Of a stretch of 64,000 nucleotides of DNA, positions 26,980-35,545 are shown in pieces. The DNA lies in assembly GCF_012849055.1 (NCBI RefSeq), contig NZ_CP051677.1, positions 1,502,501 to 1,566,500 on the forward strand. The letters run 5' to 3'. The translations under genes and the position numbers were made by a program. The first letter of the stretch is position 1; each line of letters opens with the position of its first letter. The notes under the pieces are model-generated. The model ran no database searches and was not told the DNA's origin. It worked only from the letters and a program-made list of their open reading frames with translations. This DNA is from Spirosoma rhododendri (GTDB lineage: Bacteria > Bacteroidota > Bacteroidia > Cytophagales > Spirosomataceae).

Positions 26980-28623
26980 ATGAAACGGTTTTTGATGATC
27001 TGGCTGGCAGTGAGCCTGCTGCTGGCTCTGCCCGCCTGGGCGCATATTGGCAGTGCAGGCGTGGTGGTTGAAAAGCAGGTGGGCAAATATAGCCTGCTCA
27101 TTAGCGTACAACCGCCTGACGTAGTGCCGGGTGTGGCGAAAGTAGCTGTTTTTGTGCAACAGGGCCGCGTGTCGGCTATAGGCGCACGCCCGGTTTATTT
27201 CTTCGCTGGCGATAAAGGCGCACCCACGCACGACGAACTGATGAAAACCGCCGACGGCTCGTATCAGGCCGACATCTGGCTGATGGAATCCGGCTCGTCG
27301 AGTATCGAACTGAGTCTCGACGGCCCCGATGGGCATCAGCAGGTGATCGTCCCGGTCGTGTCGGTTGCGACGGCGTTGCGCGAGATGCCCGCCGGGACGG
27401 GTATTGGTCTGGCGGCAATGGGGCTGCTACTGATTGCGATGCTGGTCACGATTGTCGGGGCTAGTAATGCCGATGGTGTCCTTGCGACGGGTCAGGTTAC
27501 GCCCGCCAAACTCCGGCGTCGGCGGTTGGTGGGTATGGGCGTCGGATTAGTCGTTGTCACACTGGTACTGACTGGCTGGCGCACCTGGTGGAACCACACG
27601 TCGGATGCATACCGCACCGAGCAGCTTTATCAGAAACCGGCACTCAATACGGTAATTACCGGCCCGGCTACCAGCCGCCAACTGGCAATCCGGCTCGATA
27701 CGACGGGCTTCGGGCAACCCGATAACCAGAAACGGCGGCAGATGAGTTTTCTCATTCCCGACCACGGTAAGCTGATGCACACGTTTCTGGTGCGGGTACC
27801 GGGTCTGGACGCGTTTGCCCACCTGCACCCCACCCGGCGCGACTCGCTCGAATTTACCAGTCAGTTGCCCGGTCTACCCGCCGGGAAGTACCTGCTGTTT
27901 TCCGACGTAGTCTACCGAAGCGGGTTTAGTGAAACCCTGACCGACACGCTTGATCTGCCCGCGCCTGTGGCTGGTACGAACGCCGTTACCGATGCCGACG
28001 ATAGCTGGCTGACGACTAATGCGATCAGCACGAAACCCGCCGAGACCACTATGGCCCGGCTCGACAATACAATGGCCGTCTGCGGGAAACCCGGTGACCG
28101 GGTGCCGCTGTCCGACGGGTCGAGTATGCTCTGGATGGATAAGCCGGGCGCGGTGCTCGAAACTGGCAAACCCTACGTGCTAAAGTTCGCCCTGGCCGAC
28201 GCCAACGGTACAGCTACGCCCATCGAACCGTATCTGGGTATGAGCGGGCACGGCGTCATCGTACACAACGACGGGTCGGTGTACATCCACCTGCACCCCG
28301 TCGGGACGTATTCGATGGCGGCCGAGGGGTCGCTGGTAAACCGTATTGCTGATACCGCCCGCAACGTCCCGTCGATTAGTGCCGTAACGTTCCGTGACAG
28401 TATCGACCGGTACGTGGCGCACCTGAAAACGCTGCCCGAAGCGGAGAAAAACAAGGTGCTGGCTGCGGCTATGCCGTCGCACGAGATGAAAATCAACAAC
28501 ATGGTTTCGTTCCCGTATTCGTTCCCCAAAGCGGGGCGGTACCGAATCTGGGTGCAGGTGAAACGGCAGAACAAAGTACTGACGGGCGTGTTCGATACCG
28601 ACGTCGAAGAACCGCTGATGTGA
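26980..28623 (+). CDS. Membrane-anchored protein with two YtkA-like domains
   Basis: 547 aa with an N-terminal signal sequence (residues 1-21, 'LLLALPAWA') and transmembrane segments near 145 and 190. Two periplasmic domains contain the YtkA-like pattern: 'KLMHTFLVRVPGLDAFAHLHP' split at the His pair, and 'HGVIVHNDGSVYIHLHPVG'. Each ends in a 'GKYLLFSDVVY'-type or 'GRYRIWVQVK'-type strand. YtkA-like domains are often found near copper and cytochrome functions. It follows the His-rich membrane protein by 32 nt. The role is inferred, not shown. Confidence 0.75.
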   Translation: MKRFLMIWLAVSLLLALPAWAHIGSAGVVVEKQVGKYSLLISVQPPDVVPGVAKVAVFVQQGRVSAIGARPVYFFAGDKGAPTHDELMKTADGSYQADIWLMESGSSSIELSLDGPDGHQQVIVPVVSVATALREMPAGTGIGLAAMGLLLIAMLVTIVGASNADGVLATGQVTPAKLRRRRLVGMGVGLVVVTLVLTGWRTWWNHTSDAYRTEQLYQKPALNTVITGPATSRQLAIRLDTTGFGQPDNQKRRQMSFLIPDHGKLMHTFLVRVPGLDAFAHLHPTRRDSLEFTSQLPGLPAGKYLLFSDVVYRSGFSETLTDTLDLPAPVAGTNAVTDADDSWLTTNAISTKPAETTMARLDNTMAVCGKPGDRVPLSDGSSMLWMDKPGAVLETGKPYVLKFALADANGTATPIEPYLGMSGHGVIVHNDGSVYIHLHPVGTYSMAAEGSLVNRIADTARNVPSISAVTFRDSIDRYVAHLKTLPEAEKNKVLAAAMPSHEMKINNMVSFPYSFPKAGRYRIWVQVKRQNKVLTGVFDTDVEEPLM

Positions 28624-28686
28624 GTAGAAACGGGCCTGATCGGGCATTCTGATGCTGACGACCGTTATTCCCGTCGTCCTGCCTGA

Positions 28687-29621
28687 ATGATTCGCCGAGA
28701 TGCCCTGACTGCGCTGGCGGCTTCCGCCGGAAGCCTGCTGACTGAACCAACGCAAGCCCTGCCCACGTCGCCGACGGCCCTGCCGCCCGCCTTCGTGCCC
28801 TGCCTGAACATGAGCACGATCCGGGGCAGAAGCTGGGGTTTATGGGTGAACTGGAAACGGCTTCAAAAGCGGGCTTTCGCTCCGTTGAAATCTGGATTGA
28901 CTCGTTTCAGGAATACCTGAAAACCAATACTCCCGCCGAAACGCGCCGACGCATCGGTGATCTGGGCCTGCGGGTTGAAAATGCCATCGGCTTTGCGCCC
29001 TGGATTGTGGACGATGCATCGGCCCGGCAGAAAGGTGTCGAGCAGTTGAAACGGGAAATGGCGCAACTGGCCGAAATCGGCTGTAAACGCATCGCTACCC
29101 CACCCATTGGGGCACATACGCCCAACGACCCGATTATTCCGCTGCCGCCCATCGCCGAACGGTACCGGGCTATTCTGGATATGGGCAGTCAGATCGGGGT
29201 AATTCCGCAACTGGAGCTGTGGGGCTTTGCCCGTAACCTCAACCGCCTGAGCGATGTGATGTACGTAGCCATCGAGAGCGGCCACCCGGCGGCACGGGTA
29301 CTGCTCGACATTTACCACCTCTACAAAGGCGGGTCGGGCGTTGAGATGTTGCCGTTCGTGGGTAAACCGGCTATCGAGATTTTCCACGTCAACGATTACC
29401 CCGGCAACCTGTCCCGCGAAAAAATCACCGACGCCGACCGCATCTACCCCGGCGACGGTATTGCCCCGATAAAAGCCGCCCTGAACGCCATCCGCTCTCC
29501 CGGCCGGACCGTCGTGCTATCGTTGGAAGTGTTCAACAAATCCTATTACGCGCAGGACGCCCAAACCGTCGCCAAAACCGCCTTCGTGAAAATGAACCGG
29601 CTGATCGGCAATGCTGATTAA
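28687..29621 (+). pseudogene. Sugar phosphate isomerase/epimerase, frameshifted at a G4 run
   Basis: The first frame (from 28687) starts with a twin-arginine-like leader 'MIRRDALTALAASAGSLL' and runs to '...LNMSTIRG', then becomes nonsense. The second, open from about 28842, gives a TIM-barrel protein ('GFRSVEIWIDSFQEYL', 'GVIPQLELWGF', 'IEIFHVNDYPGN', 'VVLSLEVFNKSYY'). One extra base in GGGG at 28823-28826 joins the two frames as '...STIRGQKLGFMGELETASKAG', giving 311 aa. The xylose-isomerase-like metal residues are present, so a real enzyme seems likely. The break fits a missed base. Substrate unknown. Confidence 0.82.
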
Positions 29622-29629
29622 CCTGTCTC

Positions 29630-29755
29630 AGAGGTTGTTTAGTAATCGTTTCTGTCATCCCTCCTGTCGTCGGGATGACAAAGGGCGCATTTTTGATGCA
29701 GTAATGAAGCCATAGGCAACCCACGCAGACAGTAAGATGCTGTCTGAGACAGGTC
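29630..29755. repeat. Palindromic element, family B (GACAGCATCTTGCTGTC), diverged
   Basis: The left end 'acctgtctcaga' (29631-29642) and the right end 'tctgagacaggt' (29743-29754) are inverted copies. A family-B arm 'gacagtaagatgctgtctga' occupies the right side. In the middle 'gtcatccc' and 'gggatgac' form a smaller hairpin. The element fills the gap between the isomerase and the convergent App1 gene. Confidence 0.65.
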
Positions 29756-29757
29756 TG

Positions 29758-30891
29758 CTATTCCTTATCCGCTTGCTGATCGGCGCGGATTTCGGGGAGG
29801 GTGTCGGAGTCTATCAGGCCAAGCGAAGCCGCGTGTTCGGCAGCGGCTACTGTATCGGCCACGAGCAGCATCGGCACGTCGAATTGCTGCGTCGCCTGAA
29901 TCAGCTGATTAACAGCTTCGTCGCGTTCTGCCCCCGTCGAGACGTCGCGGATGTAGATGGCTTTGATCCGGCCGGGGTTCTCGCGAACGACCTGCGCGTA
30001 AATTTCGGGGTCCTGCTGCCCACTATCGCCGATCAGTACGAACGGCAATTGCGGGTTTACGTCCAGCACTTTCCGAATCATCGACAGCTTGTGCGTGTGA
30101 TGCGATTGTGACGACAGCAGCGATGGGTCAAGGCCCAAATCGCGGAGTAGGATTGGCCCTTTCGGAACGCCCTGAATACGGAAGAAATCGACCAGCAGAT
30201 CATACAGATTCCACGGGCTGCTCGATACATAGTAGATCGGGTTGAACAGCGTTGTGACGGGGCCGCTTTGCAGAGCGCGGTAAAACGCGGCTACCCCGGC
30301 AAATGGCAGGCGGCTGTAGGCGTTGCCCAGAAATGTCAGTCGGGCGGTTTGCAGCAGGCTCGTTGCACCCGTAACCAGTACCGTATCATCAATGTCGGAG
30401 ATAACGCCAAACTGACTGAACGGGGGTGAAATCATCAAATAGCCCTCTTTCCGCACCGGGTTGCCCGTTATTGGCTGCGTGATACCGTCGAGTGAGTACG
30501 TCACCGGAAACCAGACCCGGCCGGGAGGCAGATCGTTTGGCGGGTTGATCGTCACCTCAAAATAGCCTTCCTCATCGGCCACGGCTGTGTGGGTTTGCCC
30601 GAAGGCTTCGACGCGCACGGTTACACCCGGCACCTCGTCGGTCTCGAACCGCTGATAGGTCGCCAGCAAGTTATTCCAGTAGGTGTCGCGGTCGGAGGGG
30701 GTGCTCAAGTCGCGTTCGCGCAGTACCCGCCCTTTCAGCCACACCGCCGACGGACTGCCGAAGCCCCGGTAGTACACAATGCGGTACGGTTTATCGGCGT
30801 CCATGCGCCCGAACAGCTTTTCTTTCAGCCGATCAAAGCCCGCTTCGGCCGTCGTGGCTGCGTTTGTCAATATGTCTTTCCAGTTGCTCAT
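29758..30891 (-). CDS. App1-type (DUF2183) phosphatase-like protein
   Basis: The ATG at 30891 (MSNWKDIL) overlaps the upstream stop by 4 nt and gives 377 aa. The C-terminal half has the HAD-like catalytic motif 'FGVISDIDDTVLVTG' (about residue 165) and 'LPFVLIGDSGQQDPEIYA', as in yeast App1 phosphatidate phosphatase. A beta-rich N-terminal region ('VPGVTVRVEAF', 'GYFEVTINPPNDLP') precedes it. Family members dephosphorylate lipids. The actual substrate is not shown. It is coupled to the DUF2064 transferase gene. Confidence 0.85.
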   Translation of the reverse strand: MSNWKDILTNAATTAEAGFDRLKEKLFGRMDADKPYRIVYYRGFGSPSAVWLKGRVLRERDLSTPSDRDTYWNNLLATYQRFETDEVPGVTVRVEAFGQTHTAVADEEGYFEVTINPPNDLPPGRVWFPVTYSLDGITQPITGNPVRKEGYLMISPPFSQFGVISDIDDTVLVTGATSLLQTARLTFLGNAYSRLPFAGVAAFYRALQSGPVTTLFNPIYYVSSSPWNLYDLLVDFFRIQGVPKGPILLRDLGLDPSLLSSQSHHTHKLSMIRKVLDVNPQLPFVLIGDSGQQDPEIYAQVVRENPGRIKAIYIRDVSTGAERDEAVNQLIQATQQFDVPMLLVADTVAAAEHAASLGLIDSDTLPEIRADQQADKE

Positions 30892-31481
30892 GCCTGTTGT
30901 GTCGCGCGTTGATAATCGGTCCATTCGTCAATGTCGGTCAGCGTTTCCAGCAGTTCGACGGTCAATCCGTTTTGCAGAATGGCCAGTTCGGTCAGTTGAA
31001 ACAGTTCCGGCTGACTCCAGGGCATATCCGCAAACAGAAACGGCTGCGGCTGTTTCATCCCCAGCAGATAATAACCACCGTCGGTAGCCGGTCCGATCAC
31101 GATGTCGGCCTGTTCGAGCGCGTCGAACGCCAGCCGGAGGTGCTCGGTTGTGATCGCCAGACAGTCGCTGCCGATGATAACGACGCGTTCAGCCCCTGCC
31201 GAAAACTCTCGCGCAAAGGCATCCTGCATCCGTTCGCCGAGGTCGGCCGGGCTGCGCTGTAGTTGTTTATCGTAACCGTTCCAGCCATCATCCGGGTTGA
31301 TAAAATCGCCGTAATAAACCACGCGCCGGTCGGAGAGGGGCTGGGTGATTGCCTGCGTATGGCGTAGTAGTTCACGGTACACGGCCACGGCTTTTTCGTC
31401 TCCTACGATTCGGGCGATGCGCGTTTTGACCTGACCGGCAATGGGGTTTTTCACGAAGATGATGAGGTGATTCTGGGTCAT
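30888..31481 (-). CDS. DUF2064/TIGR04282-family glycosyltransferase-like protein
   Basis: The ATG at 31481 (MTQNHLIIF) gives 197 aa. The family start 'LIIFVKNPIAGQVKTRIA' and the central 'VVIIGSDCLAITTEHL' followed by 'DIVIGPATDGGYYLLG' are typical of the TIGR04282 group, a short GT-A-like fold. Function is unproven, although many sit in lipid or carotenoid loci. It overlaps the App1 gene by 4 nt, so the two are coupled. Its start is 67 nt from the divergent ridA. Confidence 0.87.
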   Translation of the reverse strand: MTQNHLIIFVKNPIAGQVKTRIARIVGDEKAVAVYRELLRHTQAITQPLSDRRVVYYGDFINPDDGWNGYDKQLQRSPADLGERMQDAFAREFSAGAERVVIIGSDCLAITTEHLRLAFDALEQADIVIGPATDGGYYLLGMKQPQPFLFADMPWSQPELFQLTELAILQNGLTVELLETLTDIDEWTDYQRATQQA

Positions 31482-31495
31482 ACGCGGGTTTGTGG

Positions 31496-31503
31496 TAACT
31501 TTG
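31496..31503 (+). promoter_or_regulatory. Putative -7 box (TAACTTTG) of ridA
   Basis: TAACTTTG matches TANNTTTG. It ends 44 nt before the ridA ATG (31548), giving a plausible 5' leader of about 40 nt. No clear TTTG lies 17-23 nt upstream, so only the -7 half is supported. Confidence 0.4.
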
Positions 31504-31547
31504 CCGTTCGTATTGAACCGCACAAAATAGGGTCTTTACTAACAACC

Positions 31548-31916
31548 ATGAGCAAACAAATTGTTTATACCGATCAGGCTCCCGCGCCAATTGGCCCGTA
31601 CAGTCAGGCCGTGAAAATAAATGGAACGCTGTTCGTGTCGGGGCAAATCGCACTCGACGTAGCCGGGCAGGGCGATATTAAGGCCGAAACGCAGAAAGTG
31701 ATGGAAAACCTCGGCGCTATTTTGAAAGCCGCCGGGATGGATTACGCAAACGTGGTCAAATCCAGCATTTTCGTGAAGGATATGAACAACTTCGCGGCTA
31801 TCAACGAGGTGTACGGCCAGTATTTCACGAGCGAACCGCCCGCCCGCGAAACCGTCGAAGTAGCCCGCCTGCCAAAAGACGTCAACGTCGAAATTTCGGT
31901 AATTGCTGTACAATGA
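31548..31916 (+). CDS. ridA: RidA-family enamine/imine deaminase
   Basis: Hydrolyses reactive 2-aminoacrylate/enamine intermediates, such as those made by threonine deaminase. The 122 aa from ATG 31548 (MSKQIVYTDQAP) include 'APIGPYSQAVKINGTLFVSGQI' over residues 11-32, the active-site Arg in 'EPPARETVEVARLP' and Glu in 'NVEISVIAVQ'. The upstream in-frame ATG at 31467 was rejected because it overlaps the promoter. Divergent from the DUF2064 gene. Confidence 0.96.
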   Translation: MSKQIVYTDQAPAPIGPYSQAVKINGTLFVSGQIALDVAGQGDIKAETQKVMENLGAILKAAGMDYANVVKSSIFVKDMNNFAAINEVYGQYFTSEPPARETVEVARLPKDVNVEISVIAVQ

Positions 31917-31917
31917 T

Positions 31918-31993
31918 TGAATGATAGATTGGTAGAATGATAGAATAGGTTCGTGCATCAGCATATTCTATCATTCTATCAATCTATCATTCA
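31918..31993. repeat. AT-rich inverted repeat (TATCATTCAATC type)
   Basis: The 30-nt arms 31918-31947 and 31964-31993 are inverted copies with one mismatch; both consist of the units GAATGATAGA and TAGATTGATAG. The loop is 16 nt. It fills the ridA-gltX gap. The same kind of element occurs at 52530-52617 in the rhamnose operon. Confidence 0.75.
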
Positions 31994-32006
31994 AAATTCT
32001 TCTCCC

Positions 32007-33542
32007 ATGTCAACACAAGTCCGCGTTCGGTTCGCCCCCAGCCCCACCGGCCCGCTGCATATTGGCGGGGTGCGTACCGCGCTCTATAATTATTTGTTTG
32101 CCCGTAAAATGGGCGGCAAGATGCTGCTCCGCATCGAAGATACCGACCAGAACCGCTTTGTGCCGGGTGCCGAAGACTATATCCTCGACGCATTGCGCTG
32201 GGCCGGTATCGAAATCGATGAAGGACAAGGCATTGGAGGGCCACATGCACCCTACCGTCAGTCGGAACGGCGCGAGATTTACCAGAAAGAAGCGCAGCGG
32301 CTTATCGACGAAGGGAAAGCGTACTATGCCTTCGATACCGCCGAAGAACTCGACGCCATGCGGCAGCGGCTCGAAGCGGCTAACGCTCCGGCGGCTCAGT
32401 ATAACGCCATTACGCGGATGCAGATGCGCAACAGTCTGACGCTATCGGCGGATGACGTGAAGGCGCGGATGGATGCGGGTGAACCCTACGTAATCCGGCT
32501 GAAAACCCCGCGTAAGGAGGAAGTGCGGCTCAACGACCTCATTCGCGGCTGGGTAAATGTGCATTCGTCGGCCATTGATGACAAGGTGCTGCTCAAATCC
32601 GACGGGCTGCCTACCTATCACCTGGCTAACATCGTCGATGACCACCTGATGGGCATTACGCACGTCATTCGGGGTGAAGAATGGTTGCCGTCGGCCCCGC
32701 TGCACGTGTTGTTGTACCGCTATCTGGGCTGGGAAGATACGATGCCGCAGTTTGCCCACCTGCCGCTGCTGCTCAAGCCCGAAGGTAACGGCAAGCTCAG
32801 CAAGCGCGACGCTGATCTGGGCGGCTTCCCCATTTTTCCGCTGCAATGGACCGACCCCAATACAGGGCAGGTGGCGCGGGGCTTCCGCGAAGATGGGTAT
32901 CTGCCCGAAGCGACGATTAACTTTCTAGCTCTGCTGGGCTGGAACCCCGGCACCGAGCAGGAACTGTTCACGATGGACGAACTGATTGCCAGCTTCGATC
33001 TGTCGCAGGTACACAAAGCCGGAGCGCGGTTCGACATCCAGAAAGCGCAGTGGTTCAACCATCAGTACATCAAAGAGCAGCCCGACGCCGTGCTGGCACC
33101 GACCGTGCAGGTGCAGGCCGAAGCTGCTGGCTACGACTGTTCGCTGGAGAAGGCGGAAAAGATCGCGGCCCTGCTGAAGGGCCGGGTTAACTTTGCCCGC
33201 GAGATTGTCGATGAAGCAACGACCATTTTCAACCCGCCCGCCAGCTATGATGAAGCGGTGACGGCGGCCAAATGGAATGCCGACGCCGTGAAAGCTGTAA
33301 CTGCCTTCCGCGACGCACTGACGCAGTTTGACGGTGATTTTGTCGCCGATGCGATCAAGCACACGCTTTCCGACGCGATGACGCAGGCGGGTATCAAGCA
33401 GGGCAAGATCATGCAGGCGATGCGGCTGGCCCTGACCGGCTCCGGCGCAGGTCCCGACCTGATGCTGACGATGGAGATTATCGGTAAAGACGAAACGCTG
33501 CGTCGGCTGGAACAGGCACTGACTACCCTGCCGCAGCCCTGA
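32007..33542 (+). CDS. gltX: Glutamyl-tRNA synthetase
   Basis: Charges tRNA-Glu. The start at ATG 32007 (MSTQVRVRFAPSP) gives 511 aa; an in-frame ATG at 31953 lies inside the repeat and was rejected. The HIGH-like motif is 'SPTGPLHIGGVRTALYNY' and the KMSKS-like loop is 'GNGKLSKRDADLGGFP'. The anticodon-binding region follows after about residue 330. Class I synthetase, normal length, no insertion seen. Confidence 0.97.
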   Translation: MSTQVRVRFAPSPTGPLHIGGVRTALYNYLFARKMGGKMLLRIEDTDQNRFVPGAEDYILDALRWAGIEIDEGQGIGGPHAPYRQSERREIYQKEAQRLIDEGKAYYAFDTAEELDAMRQRLEAANAPAAQYNAITRMQMRNSLTLSADDVKARMDAGEPYVIRLKTPRKEEVRLNDLIRGWVNVHSSAIDDKVLLKSDGLPTYHLANIVDDHLMGITHVIRGEEWLPSAPLHVLLYRYLGWEDTMPQFAHLPLLLKPEGNGKLSKRDADLGGFPIFPLQWTDPNTGQVARGFREDGYLPEATINFLALLGWNPGTEQELFTMDELIASFDLSQVHKAGARFDIQKAQWFNHQYIKEQPDAVLAPTVQVQAEAAGYDCSLEKAEKIAALLKGRVNFAREIVDEATTIFNPPASYDEAVTAAKWNADAVKAVTAFRDALTQFDGDFVADAIKHTLSDAMTQAGIKQGKIMQAMRLALTGSGAGPDLMLTMEIIGKDETLRRLEQALTTLPQP

Positions 33543-33619
33543 CAACACGGGTAAACATGCGGCCCAATCCGCTTGTTAGGCATAGACTTATGGCTGAACC
33601 CGGTAAACCGAAACGAACT

Positions 33620-33913
33620 ATGGCAAAGAAAAAAGTTAACCCCGACGAAAACGAAAAACCCCGCGTTCATAAAGAACTTGAAGGGTTTGATATTCAGATC
33701 AATTCGTTCGGCGAAATCACAACCAGCTTCGACATCGACCGGATCAATCAGTTTCTGAACAAGACCGTCGATGACAAGAAGCTGCGCCACCGCACGGACC
33801 TCAACCTGAAAGGCGATCAGCCCGATCAGGATGCCGACACAGAGAGAAGCGATGACGAAAAGCTGTTCGACGAAACCGATAACGACCTGCCCGACGACAT
33901 CAATCAGCGGTAG
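33620..33913 (+). CDS. Small acidic hypothetical protein, 97 aa
   Basis: From ATG 33620 (MAKKKVNPDENE) the N-terminus is basic, the middle holds 'GFDIQINSFGEITTSFDIDRINQFLNKTV' spread over residues 20-50, and the end is very acidic ('DADTERSDDEKLFDETDND'). This resembles the small conserved proteins of Bacteroidota with an acidic tail. An alternative start at 33557 would add 21 residues with no clear support. It follows gltX by 77 nt. Function unknown. Confidence 0.7.
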   Translation: MAKKKVNPDENEKPRVHKELEGFDIQINSFGEITTSFDIDRINQFLNKTVDDKKLRHRTDLNLKGDQPDQDADTERSDDEKLFDETDNDLPDDINQR

Positions 33914-33931
33914 CGAATAAGGTACGCTAGT

Positions 33932-34216
33932 ATGATACCACAACTGACATCGGTAACGGCAACAGGCAAGTATACGCTAAACCTCCTTTTCGCGGATGGG
34001 CTTGCTGGTACGCTAGACCTGTCTGATCTGGCTGGTAAGGGCGTTTTCAAAATATGGGATGAGGATGACCTGTTTTTTCATCCGTATATCAGCGAAACGG
34101 GTTCGATCAGCTGGAATGAACAAGTTGATATCGATGCCACCAATGCGTACCTGAAAATCAAGGGTATTTCGTTTGATGACTGGCGGCATCGTTCTTTGCA
34201 ATATGCCACAGATTAG
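33932..34216 (+). CDS. DUF2442 protein
   Basis: A 94-aa small protein: 'LTSVTATGKYTLNLLFADGLAG' and 'LDLSDLAGKGVFKIWDEDD' fit DUF2442, ending 'EQVDIDATNAYLKIKGISFDDW'. Members often pair with DUF4160 genes, and here the DUF4160 gene overlaps its 3' end by 14 nt. Such pairs are suspected toxin-antitoxin modules. Which partner would be toxic is not known. Confidence 0.82.
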   Translation: MIPQLTSVTATGKYTLNLLFADGLAGTLDLSDLAGKGVFKIWDEDDLFFHPYISETGSISWNEQVDIDATNAYLKIKGISFDDWRHRSLQYATD

Positions 34217-34463
34217 TCGCTTTTTCGGAATCATAATCGCGATGTATTATGACGATCATAACCCTCCTCACTTTCACGCCAAGTACGGTAGTGAAGAATG
34301 CCTGATCGCAATACGTGATTTGACCTTACTCAGCGGGCGGCTTCCATCACGTGCACTAGGGATGGTGATTGAATGGGCCGCGCTTCACCAATCAGAGTTG
34401 ATGGTTAACTGGGAATTAGCGAAGCAACTACAGACGCTGAATACTATAGAACCGCTGATGTAA
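34203..34463 (+). CDS. DUF4160 protein
   Basis: The ATG at 34203 (MPQISRFFGIIIAMYY) gives 86 aa with the DUF4160 signature 'MPQISRFFGIIIAMYYDDHN' and 'PPHFHAKYGSEECLIAI', and the closing 'LVMINWE'-like helix ('HQSELMVNWELAKQLQ'). It overlaps the DUF2442 gene by 14 nt and is followed by a terminator, so the two form a self-contained unit. An upstream in-frame ATG at 34173 would overlap further and is not needed. Confidence 0.83.
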   Translation: MPQISRFFGIIIAMYYDDHNPPHFHAKYGSEECLIAIRDLTLLSGRLPSRALGMVIEWAALHQSELMVNWELAKQLQTLNTIEPLM

Positions 34464-34504
34464 GTAGCATGGTTGACTAATGTTAATCTGCACACATCAT
34501 TTCC

Positions 34505-34542
34505 AAGCCCGACCCGTGAAATAATCCGGTCGGGCTTTTTTT
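34505..34542 (+). terminator. Intrinsic terminator after the DUF4160 gene
   Basis: 'aagcccgacc' (34505-34514) and 'ggtcgggctt' (34528-34537) form a perfect 10-bp stem with a 13-nt loop. A run of seven T follows (34536-34542). This is a strong plus-strand terminator about 40 nt after the DUF4160 stop. Confidence 0.88.
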
Positions 34543-34629
34543 GTGCCGTTCGTCCAAAAACAACGTGGTCTGGATGCCAAGATTTGGTAGGTTTCACCCA
34601 TCAAACCGGCTCTTTAAACCAAAGCAACC

Positions 34630-35409
34630 ATGTATTCTCACGAAATCGACTACAAAATCATTGGTGAAGACATTCAGATCGTAGAAATCGAGCTGGACCC
34701 CAACGAAACCGTTATTGCTGAAGCTGGCTCCATGCTCTATATGGAAGACGGTATTCAGTTTGAAACCAAGATGGGCGATGGTTCGCAGCCCGATCAGGGG
34801 TTTATGGGTAAACTGTTACAGGCCGGTACGCGGGTTATTACGGGCGAGTCGCTGTTTATGACCCACTTCACCAACCGGGGTGTTGGCAAACGGAAAGTAT
34901 CGTTTGCGGCTCCCTATCCGGGAACGATCATGCCCGTCAACCTGGGGAATATTTATGGTAATACGCTCATCGTGCAGAAAGACGCGTTTTTGTGCGCGGC
35001 TCTCGGAACGCGCCTGAGCATTCAGTTTAATCAGCGGCTGGGTTCGGGCTTTTTCGGTGGCGAAGGGTTTATCCTCGAAAAAGTACAGGGCGACGGCATG
35101 GCGTTTATCCATGCCGGGGGTGTGGTTATCGAGCGGACGCTGAACAACGAAATGATACGGGTCGATACGGGCTGCGTCGTTGGCTTTGAACCCAGCGTTA
35201 GCTTCGATATTCAGCGGTCGGGTGGACTGAAAAGCATGATCTTCGGGGGTGAAGGTATCTTCCTGGCTACGCTGCGCGGATCGGGCAAAGTCTGGATTCA
35301 GTCGATGCCGATCTCGAAACTGGTACAGCGGTTGTCTCCAAACGGTGGGCAGGCCACCAAGGAGAGCGGTTCGGTGCTTGGTCAGCTGGGTAATCTGTTC
35401 CAGGACTAA
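34630..35409 (+). CDS. AIM24/TIGR00266-family protein
   Basis: A 259-aa beta-rich protein of the AIM24 family. It starts '[20 protein letters not shown]' and contains '[17 protein letters not shown]' and '[17 protein letters not shown]', the typical repeated 'GGEG' hairpins. It forms a trimeric beta-prism in known structures. Its role is unknown. No signal peptide or membrane segment. The flanking terminators make it a single-gene unit. Confidence 0.9.
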   Translation: MYSHEIDYKIIGEDIQIVEIELDPNETVIAEAGSMLYMEDGIQFETKMGDGSQPDQGFMGKLLQAGTRVITGESLFMTHFTNRGVGKRKVSFAAPYPGTIMPVNLGNIYGNTLIVQKDAFLCAALGTRLSIQFNQRLGSGFFGGEGFILEKVQGDGMAFIHAGGVVIERTLNNEMIRVDTGCVVGFEPSVSFDIQRSGGLKSMIFGGEGIFLATLRGSGKVWIQSMPISKLVQRLSPNGGQATKESGSVLGQLGNLFQD

Positions 35410-35512
35410 AAAATCGGACGAATCAGTGAGGTAACGGTCCGGCGTTACCGTTTACGAATAGAACTCCGCAATAGTCAGGGATTATCAAACTGAACGAACT
35501 ACAATTGCGTTG

Positions 35513-35520
35513 TAGTTTTG
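35513..35520 (+). promoter_or_regulatory. Putative -7 box (TAGTTTTG) before the 96-aa gene
   Basis: TAGTTTTG matches TANNTTTG and ends 25 nt before the ATG at 35546. The -33 half is not obvious. It suggests that the 96-aa gene has its own promoter. Confidence 0.35.
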
Positions 35521-35545
35521 CACCTGATTCCCCCTGCGCTTTGTC

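Noticed and set aside
31918..31993. CRISPR-like repeats
   Set aside because: The repeated units form one inverted repeat without spacers of constant length. The other palindromes in the window are also dispersed rather than arrayed.
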